From assembly GCF_003362805.1 (NCBI RefSeq), contig NZ_QNQT01000014.1, forward strand, positions 27,551 through 81,672: a DNA stretch of 54,122 nt, in the 5' to 3' direction. This document shows positions 1-9,437 of this stretch, one piece after another. Made by a program: the position numbers and the translations under genes. The DNA comes from Neobacillus piezotolerans. Lineage in GTDB: Bacteria; Bacillota; Bacilli; Bacillales; Cytobacillaceae. How positions within the stretch are numbered: the first letter of the stretch is position 1; each line of letters starts with the position of its first letter. The notes beneath the pieces are model-generated. The model was not told the DNA's origin, made no database searches, and was given only the letters and a program-made list of their open reading frames with translations.

Positions 1-1
1 A

Positions 2-1693
2 ATCAAAGAGGTTCCGATTAAAAAGGAAGTTCCGATTCAGCCAAAAAAGGAAATCCCGCTTCCTCCAAAAAAGGAAGTTCCAATCAAAGCGGTAAAGGAG
101 CAACCGGTCCTTCCGATAAAAGAAGTTCCAGCACCACCGCCTGTACAGCCAAAGGTTGAAATACCGATCAAGACTCCATTGCCCGTACCAGCGCCGGCCA
201 TGCCTGTTTACCAGGAACAGCCACTAATGTACGAGGAATATTGTTTTCCGGTAACACCGGTGATGCCTGGCGTTTGTTATCCATGCCCTGTGCCATGTCC
301 GCCAATGCCTGAAGCCATTTTACCAGAGGCTGTTTGCCCGCCTTATCCTGTAGTTCAGGGCGCAATGTATGATCCGTGTTATCCCGGTCCACAGGTGCAA
401 GGGGTAATGCAGGTTGACCCTTGCTATCCTCAGCCAGTGGTCCAGGGCTCCATGTATGAGGGGCAGCCGTTCATGATGGGAAATGAACCGCCGATGGTGG
501 CAGGTACAATGTATACGCACCAGTATGAGTCGGAATCTTCATCCTCATCTTCCATGCCGTTGCTTAACCAGATGGCCCACGGGCAGCAGCCGTATGGGCA
601 GTTCGCAGGATTTGGAGGACAGCCATATAGCCATGGCAATCCAGACGGGTTCATGCAATCGCCTTATCCGGGCCAGCCAATGTATGCCGATCCGCCGCCA
701 GCAGGCCAGCAGTTGTATATGCAGCCAAATCCCGCTGAAATGCCGCAGACTGCTTACGGACAGCAAATACCTGGCTTTATGGGCCAGCAGCTTCCTTATG
801 CACAGCATGTGCCGGGGGCAGGATATATAGAAGATGAATCTCCTATTGGCTATGGCGTAAATCCATACCAGCAGTCGCCTTACGGTGCACAGATGCCATA
901 CGGGCCAACAGTTCCTTCCGCGGGCCAACAATTCCCAGTAGGGGGAGTCCAGCCGATGTACGGCGAGCAGGTTCCGATGGGCGGACAAATGCCAGTCGGC
1001 CAGCAGTTCCCGATGACCGAGGGCCAGCCGATATACGGCGAGCAGGTTCCAATGGGAGGACGGATGCCATACGGCCAGCAGTTCCCAATGTACGGTGGGC
1101 AGATTCCAATGGGGGGGCAAATGCCATACGGTCAGCAATTCCCAATGTACGGCGGGCAGCCAATGTACGGCGGTCAGGTTCCGATGGAAGGCCAAATGCC
1201 ATACGGCCAGCAGATGCCAATGGGAGGCCAAATGCCATACGGCCAGCAGATGCCAATGGGAGGCCAAATGCCATACGGCCAGCAGATGCCAATGGGAGGC
1301 CAAATGCCATACGGCCAGCAAATGCCAATGGGCGGCCAGCCCATGTTTGGCCAGCCTTACCCCGGAAGCGGCCAGCAAATGCCGATGATGGGGCAATTTG
1401 GTCAAGGCATGCAACCCTTTGGAGGCCAGCAGCTTCCGACCCTAGGGGGCCAGATGCCATATGGCGAACAACAGATGGGAACACAACTGCCAGGCCAGGC
1501 TGGTACGCAAACCGGCCAACCGCAGCAAAGGGAACTGGACATGCGGGAAGTGCCTGAAAGGGAAATGGATCCGTCCATTCCAAGGATTTTCGCACCGCCG
1601 CTTCCATTTGCACAGCGGCCGTTCATGCACCCATATGGAATAGGCCCATCCAGGCCCGGCCAATTCGGATTCGCCGATGAAAGCCAGGATTAG
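2..1693 (+). CDS. safA: SafA-like spore coat morphogenetic protein, 3' part only
   Basis: The reading frame is open from base 2, so the true start lies upstream of the window and the expected N-terminal LysM domain is not seen. The visible part opens with a Lys/Pro/Val linker of repeated KKEVPI-type motifs, then becomes a low-complexity domain rich in Gln, Met, Tyr, Gly and Pro, with a short run of Ser near residue 120 counted from base 179. From about base 950 it is built of PMGGQMPYGQQ-type repeats, including four 36-bp tandem units at 1190-1333. SafA scaffolds the inner coat and is a transglutaminase substrate, which fits the Gln/Lys richness. Identity rests on composition and on position upstream of bofC-ruvA. 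Another Gln-rich coat protein is possible. Confidence 0.72.
   Translation: MKEVPIKKEVPIQPKKEIPLPPKKEVPIKAVKEQPVLPIKEVPAPPPVQPKVEIPIKTPLPVPAPAMPVYQEQPLMYEEYCFPVTPVMPGVCYPCPVPCPPMPEAILPEAVCPPYPVVQGAMYDPCYPGPQVQGVMQVDPCYPQPVVQGSMYEGQPFMMGNEPPMVAGTMYTHQYESESSSSSSMPLLNQMAHGQQPYGQFAGFGGQPYSHGNPDGFMQSPYPGQPMYADPPPAGQQLYMQPNPAEMPQTAYGQQIPGFMGQQLPYAQHVPGAGYIEDESPIGYGVNPYQQSPYGAQMPYGPTVPSAGQQFPVGGVQPMYGEQVPMGGQMPVGQQFPMTEGQPIYGEQVPMGGRMPYGQQFPMYGGQIPMGGQMPYGQQFPMYGGQPMYGGQVPMEGQMPYGQQMPMGGQMPYGQQMPMGGQMPYGQQMPMGGQMPYGQQMPMGGQPMFGQPYPGSGQQMPMMGQFGQGMQPFGGQQLPTLGGQMPYGEQQMGTQLPGQAGTQTGQPQQRELDMREVPEREMDPSIPRIFAPPLPFAQRPFMHPYGIGPSRPGQFGFADESQD
1190..1333 (+). repeat. Four 36-bp in-frame tandem repeats within safA
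   Basis: Units begin at 1190, 1226, 1262 and 1298, each encoding a 12-residue block of the type GQMPYGQQMPMG. Units 1-3 are nearly identical in DNA and unit 4 differs at a few bases. The perfect 36-bp phase keeps the frame. Copy number could vary between strains by slippage or recombination. Confidence 0.93.
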
Positions 1694-2666
1694 GGGGAGA
1701 GGGCCGCAGGGAGACGATGAGTTAACAAATCGTCTCCTCTCTTATTTAAAAAAGTATTTTCCTGGAAATGTCCGCGAAATCATTCAACTTCGGCCCACCG
1801 TCTATTATGTACGGACCTCGGCGGGAGAGTTTATTATAAAAGGCTACTCCTCTTTCAATCGCTTAATCCTCCAGGAGAATTTTACAGAGCTTCTAAAAAC
1901 CCATGGCTTCCGGGACACGTATTCGTATTTGCGTCCCTGCAGGAAAGAGCCTTTTTATGCAAATGGATTGTATTTTGGTTTTATCGAGTACATTCCTCCT
2001 CATTTTAAACAATTTACATTTCAAACGGAGTCTGACCGCGCGGAGGGCTTAAAAGTCCTCAAGAAATTTCATCATGTTACTGAAAAGATAGCCGGTGCCT
2101 ACAACCTCTCAATTCCTTTTGCGAATCAAATCGGAAAATGGGAAGAACGGTTCGCCCGGTTTTCCGCCAACTCGCATGTTATTTCATCTATTCTCGGCGC
2201 GGAAATCTATGATGAAATACTTGGCTGGGCGGACTGGGGACTTAACGGGATGAAAAGGCGGGAAGCAATTTTTTCCAAGGGGACGCAGGCAATCCTCCAC
2301 GGTGATGTCGCCCACCATAATTTTTTGAGGTCACGGAATGGCAGGGTGAATCTTATTGATTTTGACCTTATTTCTATTGGCCCTCCCGTCCTCGATTATC
2401 TTCAGTATGCCAACAGGATCCTCCCTTTCATGGGATGGTCGTTCGGTGCGCTTTCAGAATGCGATGGAATCAAAGATTTTTTGAATGAGGTAGCCTTTTT
2501 GCATGCCCTTGTTTATCCGACGGATATTTTACGGGAATGGAACAGGATCCTGAAAGGGGGAAGTTTACTGGATGGGATGAAAGCGGAACCGGTAAAGGAG
2601 ATGACGATGCACCGGTATTCCGCCAGGAGGAAATTTATAAAGTCCATTCAAGCAATGGTAAAATAA
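1677..2666 (+). CDS. CotS/YutH-type spore coat kinase-like protein (APH fold)
   Basis: A 329-residue protein of the aminoglycoside-phosphotransferase-like superfamily, to which the coat proteins CotS, CotI, YutH and YsxE belong. The Brenner-type catalytic loop LHGDVAHHNF lies near residues 207-216, and the metal-binding DFD is in LIDFDLISIG about 20 residues later, so the phosphotransfer residues look intact. It overlaps the safA end by 17 bases in another frame, and no other ATG is available in frame near the 5' end. The Shine-Dalgarno is poor, suggesting coupling to safA translation. No substrate is known. Phosphorylation of a coat component is inference from the location. B. subtilis has coxA, not a kinase, beside safA. 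Confidence 0.82.
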   Translation: MKARIRGRGPQGDDELTNRLLSYLKKYFPGNVREIIQLRPTVYYVRTSAGEFIIKGYSSFNRLILQENFTELLKTHGFRDTYSYLRPCRKEPFYANGLYFGFIEYIPPHFKQFTFQTESDRAEGLKVLKKFHHVTEKIAGAYNLSIPFANQIGKWEERFARFSANSHVISSILGAEIYDEILGWADWGLNGMKRREAIFSKGTQAILHGDVAHHNFLRSRNGRVNLIDFDLISIGPPVLDYLQYANRILPFMGWSFGALSECDGIKDFLNEVAFLHALVYPTDILREWNRILKGGSLLDGMKAEPVKEMTMHRYSARRKFIKSIQAMVK

Positions 2667-2683
2667 CCATAAATCAAATTTAC

Positions 2684-2716
2684 GCGGCAAGGCTCGAGGC
2701 TTTGCCCCGTTTTAAA
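2684..2716 (+). terminator. Likely terminator after the coat kinase gene
   Basis: Arms GGCAAGGCT and GGCTTTGCC (two G-U pairs) around a 3-base loop are followed by CCGTTTT. It would close the safA-kinase transcript. Confidence 0.55.
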
Positions 2717-2865
2717 ATATGAACCATGTGAAAAAAGAGGACAGGCTGAAACGCTAATAGAGTCTTTTGGAATCGTTTTTCTGCTTCTTTCCCTTTTTTA
2801 GAAGCCTGTTCGCCAAAGGGTCTTGCGGAGGCAGAATCAAAGATTGATGATATTACTTTTTGAAA

Positions 2866-2894
2866 GGATAATCAGCCGAAACCGGGAAATGCTA
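2866..2894 (+). promoter_or_regulatory. Candidate forespore (sigma-G-like) promoter for bofC
   Basis: GGATA at 2866-2870, 17 bases, then AATGCTA at 2888-2894 resemble the sigma-G consensus (GHATR, about 18 bases, CATNHTA) with one mismatch in each box. bofC of B. subtilis is a forespore gene, which agrees. This is a match by eye only. Confidence 0.35.
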
Positions 2895-2942
2895 AAAAAG
2901 AATTACCACACAAAGGTTTAAGACCAGGAAGAGGTGGGCGAA

Positions 2943-3488
2943 ATGAAGCGAAAATCAGCATTAGCGGCGGCTGTATTCTTCATCGTTCTGTTTGGAGGGC
3001 TCATTTGCCCGGAAAGTATAACATTTGCGGCGGATGGAATGCCCAATAAGCACGCAGTCGGCCGGCAGGAACCTCTTCGCTTAAAGGTTACCCTAGAAAA
3101 AGTGTATGTCGACATGGAAATCAGCCAGGAGCAGCTTATTGAAACGGCCTCATCCTGGGAGGAATTCTGGACAAAGTATGAAGGCTGGACAGCAATTGAT
3201 ATCGGCAGCGATTCCGTTGTGCTGAGGAGGCAGGTTGAGGATATTTCCCCTTTGCTGAAGGCGAACGGCTATTTCGGGCTGAACGGGGAAGGGGTATTGG
3301 CCATCTTCAATGGCAAGCCGCCCTATTCGCAAATCATCCAGTCCTTTTTCCAAATTGATGTCGGGAAGCTTGAAAGCAGAAAACAAGCGGAACTTCGAAA
3401 GGGAATCCCGATAAAGACCAAGGATAGATATGTGGAAGTTCTCGAGAGCTTCAAGCCCTATTCCACGAGTGAAACCAGGCATGAATAA
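2943..3488 (+). CDS. bofC: BofC, forespore signalling regulator
   Basis: A 181-residue secreted protein with an N-terminal signal peptide (Lys/Arg start, hydrophobic stretch, cleavage probably after TFA near residue 28). The mature part carries the BofC signatures EEFWTKYEGW, DISPLLKANGYFG and QSFFQIDVGKLE. In B. subtilis, BofC is made in the forespore, acts in the intermembrane space and inhibits the SpoIVB protease that triggers sigma-K activation. I place the start at ATG 2943, because AGGAAGAGGTG sits six bases upstream. A GTG at 2934 lies inside that ribosome-binding site. Its place directly upstream of ruvA matches B. subtilis. The following hairpin ends its transcript. Confidence 0.93.
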   Translation: MKRKSALAAAVFFIVLFGGLICPESITFAADGMPNKHAVGRQEPLRLKVTLEKVYVDMEISQEQLIETASSWEEFWTKYEGWTAIDIGSDSVVLRRQVEDISPLLKANGYFGLNGEGVLAIFNGKPPYSQIIQSFFQIDVGKLESRKQAELRKGIPIKTKDRYVEVLESFKPYSTSETRHE

Positions 3489-3536
3489 CTGGGGATGGAC
3501 AATTGGTGGAGTAAAAAAAGCGGCTAATAGATAAAA

Positions 3537-3575
3537 AAGGACCAGGCTGAAATTCGGCCCGGTCCTTCTGTTTTT
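3537..3575. terminator. Bidirectional terminator between bofC and the lipoprotein gene
   Basis: AAGGACC/GGTCCTT plus an inner GGCTGA/TCGGCC stem form a long hairpin with a T-run on the plus side and an A-run on the other, so it can serve both converging genes. Confidence 0.9.
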
Positions 3576-3583
3576 GTAAAAAA

Positions 3584-4102
3584 TTATTGCTCAACGCTTG
3601 TGACAACATACTGGCCATCTTTCAATTCAACGGAGTATGTTGCGCCCTTATCTGTTTTAATCGTACCTTTGTCAGCGTCGCCTTCAATTGTAACATCCTT
3701 CTGCGTTGTGCCCGCAATAGGATTCGTAAAGAATGGGTCGGCTTTTACGATGATTTGACCTTCAGGAGTCTTTTCCCCTGTGGAATAGTGCTCTGAAATT
3801 TGTTTCGCGACATCTTCACTGTAGTACTTTGTCAAGAATGTTTCGGCAGCCGCTTCGTCAGCAAAAGTAGCGTTTAGAAGTGGAGTTCCGTCTTCAGCCG
3901 CGTCATGCGCATAAACAGTATCAACCTTGTTTTCTGCCATACGGACTGCATTGTACATTTTTGTTTTAGCCTGGTCAGTAAGCTCGGACTTGTTTTCTTC
4001 TTTATTTTTATCCTCTGCACCTTTCGAGCTATCCTTGTCGGAACAGCCGACAACCGCGAAAGCCAGAGTGAAAACAGTCAGCAAAGCTAATAATTTTTTC
4101 AT
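3584..4102 (-). CDS. Uncharacterised lipoprotein
   Basis: A 172-residue protein with a type II signal peptide: Lys-Lys start, hydrophobic core and the lipobox AVVGC with Cys20 as the lipidated residue. A charged Lys/Glu/Asp linker follows, then a compact domain without cysteine. I recognise no family. The gene is divergent from ruvA and convergent with bofC, with a good Shine-Dalgarno (GGGGG ten bases before ATG) and a near-consensus vegetative promoter. A surface-exposed role anchored to the outer face of the membrane is all that can be said. I know of no counterpart at this site in B. subtilis. Confidence 0.88.
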   Translation of the reverse strand: MKKLLALLTVFTLAFAVVGCSDKDSSKGAEDKNKEENKSELTDQAKTKMYNAVRMAENKVDTVYAHDAAEDGTPLLNATFADEAAAETFLTKYYSEDVAKQISEHYSTGEKTPEGQIIVKADPFFTNPIAGTTQKDVTIEGDADKGTIKTDKGATYSVELKDGQYVVTSVEQ

Positions 4103-4141
4103 TTGCTAATAACCCCCAATCTGAAAATTAAAACCTTTCTT

Positions 4142-4170
4142 ATTATAGGGAAATAATGATTGTGAAGCAA
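4142..4170 (-). promoter_or_regulatory. Sigma-A promoter of the lipoprotein gene
   Basis: On the minus strand, TTGCTT, 17 bases, TATAAT. It lies 40 bases upstream of the lipoprotein ATG. Confidence 0.8.
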
Positions 4171-4199
4171 CCATTTTGTTCAGGTTCCTTAAAATAGTA

Positions 4200-4208
4200 T
4201 GGTAGAAT
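4200..4208 (+). promoter_or_regulatory. Extended -10 promoter of ruvAB
   Basis: TGGTAGAAT is an extended -10 element (TG, one base, TAGAAT) with no good -35 box. It lies about 30 bases before the ruvA start and is back to back with the lipoprotein promoter. Confidence 0.55.
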
Positions 4209-4238
4209 GGAGTACAGCAAGAAAGAGGAGAGAGAGCA

Positions 4239-4850
4239 GTGTTTGATTTTATCAGTGGGAAGGTGGACTACGTATTTCCTGAATACATAGTCATTGAAAA
4301 TTCGGGTATTGGCTGGCAAATTGCCACTCCGAACCCATTTGCTTACGCGGGGAAGACTGGAACTGTGGTCACTGTTTACGTTTATCATTATGTGCGCCAG
4401 GATGTAATGGGCTTATTTGGGTTTTCATCACGGGAGGAAAAAACCCTTTTCACCAAACTTTTAAGCGTTTCGGGCATCGGGCCCAAAGGCGCGCTTGCCA
4501 TCCTGGCGTTCGGGGAACCTGTGCAGGTTGTCCAGGCGATCGAGAATGAGGATGAAGCCTTCCTCGTCAAATTTCCGGGAGTGGGGAAAAAGACAGCACG
4601 CCAAATGATTCTTGATCTAAAAGGAAAACTTCAACATATTACTCCAAACCTGTTCCCGGACCTGTTCAACCCCGAAGCAGGGCAGCCTGTTCCAGGCACC
4701 GGCTCATGGGAGTTCGAGGAAGCGGTTCTCGCGCTTAAGGCGCTTGGCTACTCAGACCGGGAAATTAATAAAATTTCGCCTGAATTAAAGAAAGAGAATC
4801 TTTCAACGGACCAATACATTAAAAAAGCGCTGCAAAGGCTTTTAAAGTAG
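4239..4850 (+). CDS. ruvA: Holliday junction branch migration protein RuvA
   Basis: 203 residues, close to the family norm. RuvA tetramers bind the four-way junction and load the RuvB motor. Visible parts are an N-terminal OB-like domain ([20 protein letters not shown]), two helix-hairpin-helix motifs ([12 protein letters not shown] near 75 and [12 protein letters not shown] near 110) and the C-terminal RuvB-contact domain ([17 protein letters not shown]). The start is GTG at 4239, eight bases after AGGAG. ruvB follows 10 bases later, so the two are co-translated. Confidence 0.97.
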   Translation: MFDFISGKVDYVFPEYIVIENSGIGWQIATPNPFAYAGKTGTVVTVYVYHYVRQDVMGLFGFSSREEKTLFTKLLSVSGIGPKGALAILAFGEPVQVVQAIENEDEAFLVKFPGVGKKTARQMILDLKGKLQHITPNLFPDLFNPEAGQPVPGTGSWEFEEAVLALKALGYSDREINKISPELKKENLSTDQYIKKALQRLLK

Positions 4851-4860
4851 GGTGATCGAG

Positions 4861-5862
4861 ATGGATGAAAGAGTTGTTTCAAGTGAAGCCGATCAGCAGG
4901 ACGCCGTATTTGAAACAAGCCTGAGGCCCCAAACATTGTCACAGTATATCGGGCAGGATAAGGTCAAGGCCAATCTGGAAGTATTCATTCGCGCGGCGCG
5001 GATGCGGGGGGAAACGCTTGACCATGTCCTCCTGTACGGGCCTCCGGGGCTTGGTAAGACAACCCTGGCTGCGATTATTGCCAATGAAATGGGGGTAAAG
5101 CTTAGAACAACCTCAGGCCCGGCAATTGAGCGCCCTGGCGACCTCGCAGCCATCCTGACGGCGCTTGAACCCGGCGACGTCCTGTTCATTGATGAGATTC
5201 ACAGGCTGCCAAGGGCGATTGAAGAAGTCCTTTATCCGGCAATGGAAGACTTTTGCCTGGACATCGTCATTGGAAAAGGCCCTGAAGCGCGGTCGATCCG
5301 CCTTGACCTGCCTCCATTCACGCTTGTAGGCGCCACCACGAAGGCGGGCTCGATTTCCGCTCCACTGAGGGACCGATTTGGAGTTTTGGCTCGGCTCGAG
5401 TATTATAGGGAAGAACAGCTGAAAGAAATAGTGGAACGGACTGCTGAAATCCTGAATACCGATATCTCGGGTCAGGCAGCAACCGAAATTGCCAGGAGGT
5501 CCCGCGGGACGCCCAGGATTGCCAACAGGCTGCTCCGCCGTGTACGTGATTTTGCCCAGGTAAGGGGAAACGGGGACATTGACCTTCCTATGGCTGTTGA
5601 GGCGCTCGAGCTGCTCCAGGTGGACAGGCTTGGCCTTGACCACATCGATCATAAGCTTTTAACCGGAATCATTGAAAAATTCCGGGGCGGTCCGGTCGGG
5701 CTCGATACGATTGCCGCGACGATTGGTGAGGAGTCCGATACGATTGAAGATGTTTATGAACCTTACCTTCTGCAAATCGGGTTTTTACAGAGGACGCCAA
5801 GAGGCAGGGTCGTCACTGATTTGGTTTATCGCCATTTCCATATGGAGGTGCCAAAAAAATGA
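4861..5862 (+). CDS. ruvB: Holliday junction helicase RuvB
   Basis: A 333-residue AAA+ ATPase that pumps DNA through the RuvA-bound junction. Walker A is GPPGLGKT at residues 60-67, Walker B is LFIDEIHR near 110, sensor 1 lies in [10 protein letters not shown] and the arginine finger region in APLRDRFG. The C-terminal winged helix ends in [16 protein letters not shown]. The start is ATG 4861 ([10 protein letters not shown], as in other Bacillus RuvB), served by AGGGTG. A GTG nine bases upstream is part of that site. The 3' end overlaps the next gene by four bases (ATGA). Confidence 0.98.
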   Translation: MDERVVSSEADQQDAVFETSLRPQTLSQYIGQDKVKANLEVFIRAARMRGETLDHVLLYGPPGLGKTTLAAIIANEMGVKLRTTSGPAIERPGDLAAILTALEPGDVLFIDEIHRLPRAIEEVLYPAMEDFCLDIVIGKGPEARSIRLDLPPFTLVGATTKAGSISAPLRDRFGVLARLEYYREEQLKEIVERTAEILNTDISGQAATEIARRSRGTPRIANRLLRRVRDFAQVRGNGDIDLPMAVEALELLQVDRLGLDHIDHKLLTGIIEKFRGGPVGLDTIAATIGEESDTIEDVYEPYLLQIGFLQRTPRGRVVTDLVYRHFHMEVPKK

Positions 5863-6065
5863 CCGGATTATCAAAAATGCTGATGGTGATCGGTGCGGTT
5901 ATTTTTATGATTGGCCTTTTGATGCCGATTTTGAAGCTTGGCCGTCTGCCGGGTGATATTTTGATTAAAAAAGGGAATACTACCTTTTATTTCCCGGTTG
6001 TCACGTCCATTGTGCTGAGCATTGTTCTATCGCTCATTTTCTATATTGCGGGCAGGTTCAGGTAA
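5859..6065 (+). CDS. DUF2905 small membrane protein
   Basis: A 68-residue protein with two predicted membrane segments (about residues 5-25 and 43-64) joined by a loop containing [20 protein letters not shown], the hallmark of DUF2905. It starts inside the ruvB stop codon (ATGA overlap), so it should be translationally coupled to ruvB. Its function is unknown. Genes of this family sit next to ruvB in several Firmicutes to my knowledge, but no role in recombination has been shown. Confidence 0.88.
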   Translation: MTGLSKMLMVIGAVIFMIGLLMPILKLGRLPGDILIKKGNTTFYFPVVTSIVLSIVLSLIFYIAGRFR

Positions 6066-6105
6066 ACAGACCTGCCCTTCATTTTAAGACGTTAGGGTGT
6101 AACGA

Positions 6106-7134
6106 ATGAAAGTTGATATATTTGATTTTCACCTGCCCGAGGAGCTTATCGCGCAAACGCCTCTTGAAAGCAGGTCCGACAGCAGGCTTATGGTGCTTGA
6201 TAAAGTAACAGGCGCCATAAAACATGAAATCTTCAAAAACATTAAAGGCTATTTTCAAAAAGGGGACTGCCTAGTCCTTAACGATACAAAAGTGCTGCCG
6301 GCGAGGCTGTACGGCGCGAAAAAAGATACCGGTGCCAAGATTGAAATCCTTCTTTTGAAACAGCTGGACGGTGATAAATGGGAAACGCTGGCCAAGCCTG
6401 CAAAAAGAATCAAGGTCGGAACCGAAATCGACTTTGGGGATGGTCTGCTGACCGCGGTATGCACCGGGGAGGCGGAACATGGCGGCAGGTTACTTGAATT
6501 CAAGTATAACGGGATATTTTATGAGCTGCTCGAACAGCTAGGTGAAATGCCGCTTCCTCCATATATCAAAGAACAGCTTGAGGATAGGGACCGCTACCAG
6601 ACCGTTTTCGCGAAGGAGCGCGGTTCAGCGGCGGCGCCGACGGCAGGGCTCCATTTCACCGAGGAACTCCTTGATGAAATCAGGGAAATTGGCGTGAATA
6701 TCGCATTTATCACACTTCACGTTGGTCTTGGGACATTCAGGCCTGTCAGTGTGGACGATGTCCAGGAACACGACATGCATTCGGAGTTTTACATCGTATC
6801 CGAAGGCACAGCAAAGCTCCTGAATGAAACGAGGCGAAATGGCGGCAGGATTATAACGGTCGGAACCACCTCCACACGGACTCTTGAAACGGTGGCATCC
6901 GAACACAATGGGCAGTTTGCGGCATCGAGCGGCTGGACGAGCATTTTTATCTACCCGGGCTACGAGTTCAAGGCAATTGATGGAATGATCACAAACTTCC
7001 ATTTGCCGAAATCGACACTTATTATGCTTGTCAGCGCACTTGCCGGAAGGGAAAATGTCCTCCATGCCTATGAGACGGCTGTCAGGGAGCGTTACCGGTT
7101 CTTCAGTTTTGGCGACGCCATGCTGATTTTATAA
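6106..7134 (+). CDS. queA: S-adenosylmethionine:tRNA ribosyltransferase-isomerase QueA
   Basis: 342 residues, full length. QueA transfers and isomerises the ribosyl group of S-adenosylmethionine onto preQ1 in tRNA to give epoxyqueuosine, downstream of Tgt. Family signatures include [16 protein letters not shown] at the N-terminus, [26 protein letters not shown] and [16 protein letters not shown] sits six bases before the ATG. tgt follows 96 bases later in the same direction, forming the queuosine pair. The pair continues into yajC, as in B. subtilis. Confidence 0.97.
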   Translation: MKVDIFDFHLPEELIAQTPLESRSDSRLMVLDKVTGAIKHEIFKNIKGYFQKGDCLVLNDTKVLPARLYGAKKDTGAKIEILLLKQLDGDKWETLAKPAKRIKVGTEIDFGDGLLTAVCTGEAEHGGRLLEFKYNGIFYELLEQLGEMPLPPYIKEQLEDRDRYQTVFAKERGSAAAPTAGLHFTEELLDEIREIGVNIAFITLHVGLGTFRPVSVDDVQEHDMHSEFYIVSEGTAKLLNETRRNGGRIITVGTTSTRTLETVASEHNGQFAASSGWTSIFIYPGYEFKAIDGMITNFHLPKSTLIMLVSALAGRENVLHAYETAVRERYRFFSFGDAMLIL

Positions 7135-8370
<1,236 letters not shown>

Positions 8371-8400
8371 ATAGATGTCATCGAAAGGAGGGAAACACAC

Positions 8401-8685
8401 ATGGCAGGAGGAGGATTACTTGGTACAGTAGGACCGTTAATATTAATGTTTGTCCTATTTTACTTTCTCTTGATTCGTCCGCAGCAAAAGCGCCAAAAGG
8501 CAGTCCAGCAAATGCAAAGCGAACTCAAAAAAGGTGACCGCGTTGTAACAATCGGGGGCCTGCACGGGTTTGTTGATTCATTGGATGAGGACAAGGTCGT
8601 CATTCGCTGTGGAGATGGAAGCAGACTTACATATGATCGTTCGGCAATCCGTGATGTTCACGCTTCTGAAACAGCAAACAGCTAA
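8401..8685 (+). CDS. yajC: Preprotein translocase subunit YajC (YrbF)
   Basis: A 94-residue accessory subunit of the Sec translocon that associates with SecDF. It has one N-terminal membrane segment (about residues 8-25) followed by the conserved LLIRPQQKRQK and a small cytoplasmic domain (GDRVVTIGGLHGFV). A strong Shine-Dalgarno (GAAAGGAGGG) precedes the ATG. It is the last gene of the queA-tgt-yajC run. The partner secDF lies 3.6 kb downstream. Confidence 0.95.
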   Translation: MAGGGLLGTVGPLILMFVLFYFLLIRPQQKRQKAVQQMQSELKKGDRVVTIGGLHGFVDSLDEDKVVIRCGDGSRLTYDRSAIRDVHASETANS

Positions 8686-8686
8686 T

Positions 8687-8796
8687 AGAAAAGCGGAAGC
8701 TCCCGTTTAGCGCCGTATGGACTCGAGGGCCCCGATGTTGACTTATCGTAGCGAGGGGACCGAAGCACACTAGGTGCTGGGCGCAGGAGCTGGACA
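8687..8796. repeat. Structured dispersed-type intergenic repeat (Bacillaceae AAAGCGGAAG...GGAGCTGGACA type)
   Basis: About 110 bases running from AGAAAAGCGGAAGC to GGCGCAGGAGCTGGACA. The ends pair: AGCTCC (8698-8703) with GGAGCT (8786-8791), and inside that GCGCC (8710-8714) with GGCGC (8780-8784), leaving a GC-rich branched interior. I recognise the two ends from repeats found many times in intergenic regions of environmental Bacillus genomes. The identification is from memory and only one copy is in this window. No reading frame is present. Confidence 0.6.
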
Positions 8797-8805
8797 AACA
8801 CATAC

Positions 8806-8840
8806 AAAAAGGCATTCCTTCGTAACAAGGAATGCCTTTT
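8806..8840. terminator. Bidirectional terminator between yajC and yrzE
   Basis: A perfect 10-bp stem GGCATTCCTT/AAGGAATGCC with a six-base loop, an A5 run before and a T4 run after. It serves the queA-tgt-yajC transcript and the converging yrzE. Confidence 0.93.
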
Positions 8841-8876
8841 GTGTCTTTTAGAAACCGTTATTCATAGCCTCTTAAA

Positions 8877-9272
8877 TCAGGAAGCCGTCCTTTTCGGCGA
8901 AGAAATGTTCACCCCGAGGATTCCGCCCATCATCGCGATGAGGATATAACAAATATGATAAACGATTTGTTGCCCGTCAAATAGTCTGTCATACCCCAAG
9001 TACTGAAACAAAAATACAATCAGCGAATAAATCAGGCCGGTCATGCCGCCCAGGAGCCATCCCCTTTCGCCAACTTTACCGCCCGCGAGGAATCCCCCGC
9101 CAAACAGGCCAATAAACGACATAGCTGTAATGATATACTCGAGCGACAACTCACGAACAGAAGTAAATCTTAAAATTAACGAAAAAATAAGCGAACTGAT
9201 CAACGCGAACACAAAAATGAAGATCAGTCCAAATACGATTCCTCTCCCAACGCCCCTGTTCTCGATTTTCAT
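8877..9272 (-). CDS. yrzE: YrzE-like TIGR04086 family membrane protein
   Basis: A 131-residue protein of four hydrophobic helices with the Gly-rich GLFGGGFLAGGKVGERGWLLGG in the middle, typical of TIGR04086. The function is unknown. The frame is open much further upstream, but those codons would overlap the divergent yrbG gene and look non-coding. I start at ATG 9272, although the GGGGAGG ahead of it touches the ATG, an unusually short spacing. The position between yajC and yrbG, in reverse orientation, is as I recall it for B. subtilis. Confidence 0.8.
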   Translation of the reverse strand: MKIENRGVGRGIVFGLIFIFVFALISSLIFSLILRFTSVRELSLEYIITAMSFIGLFGGGFLAGGKVGERGWLLGGMTGLIYSLIVFLFQYLGYDRLFDGQQIVYHICYILIAMMGGILGVNISSPKRTAS

Positions 9273-9437
9273 CCTCCCCTTTCGCCCCAGCCGCCATGGG
9301 CCAAGTCTTTGCCTAGTACAAGCATATTCACAAAGAAAAAAATTAGAATTCGAATTTGTCGGTAGTGGAAAAAAATACCGTACTTTTTTTGGCTTTTGTG
9401 AAAAGAATAAGGGTATCGAGAACCAGGAGGCGTCTAT

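Noticed and set aside
545-1414. Long minus-strand frame antisense to safA
   Set aside because: It is a by-product of the repetitive Gln/Met/Tyr codons of safA. It has no ribosome-binding site and a His/Leu/Trp-rich repeat translation.
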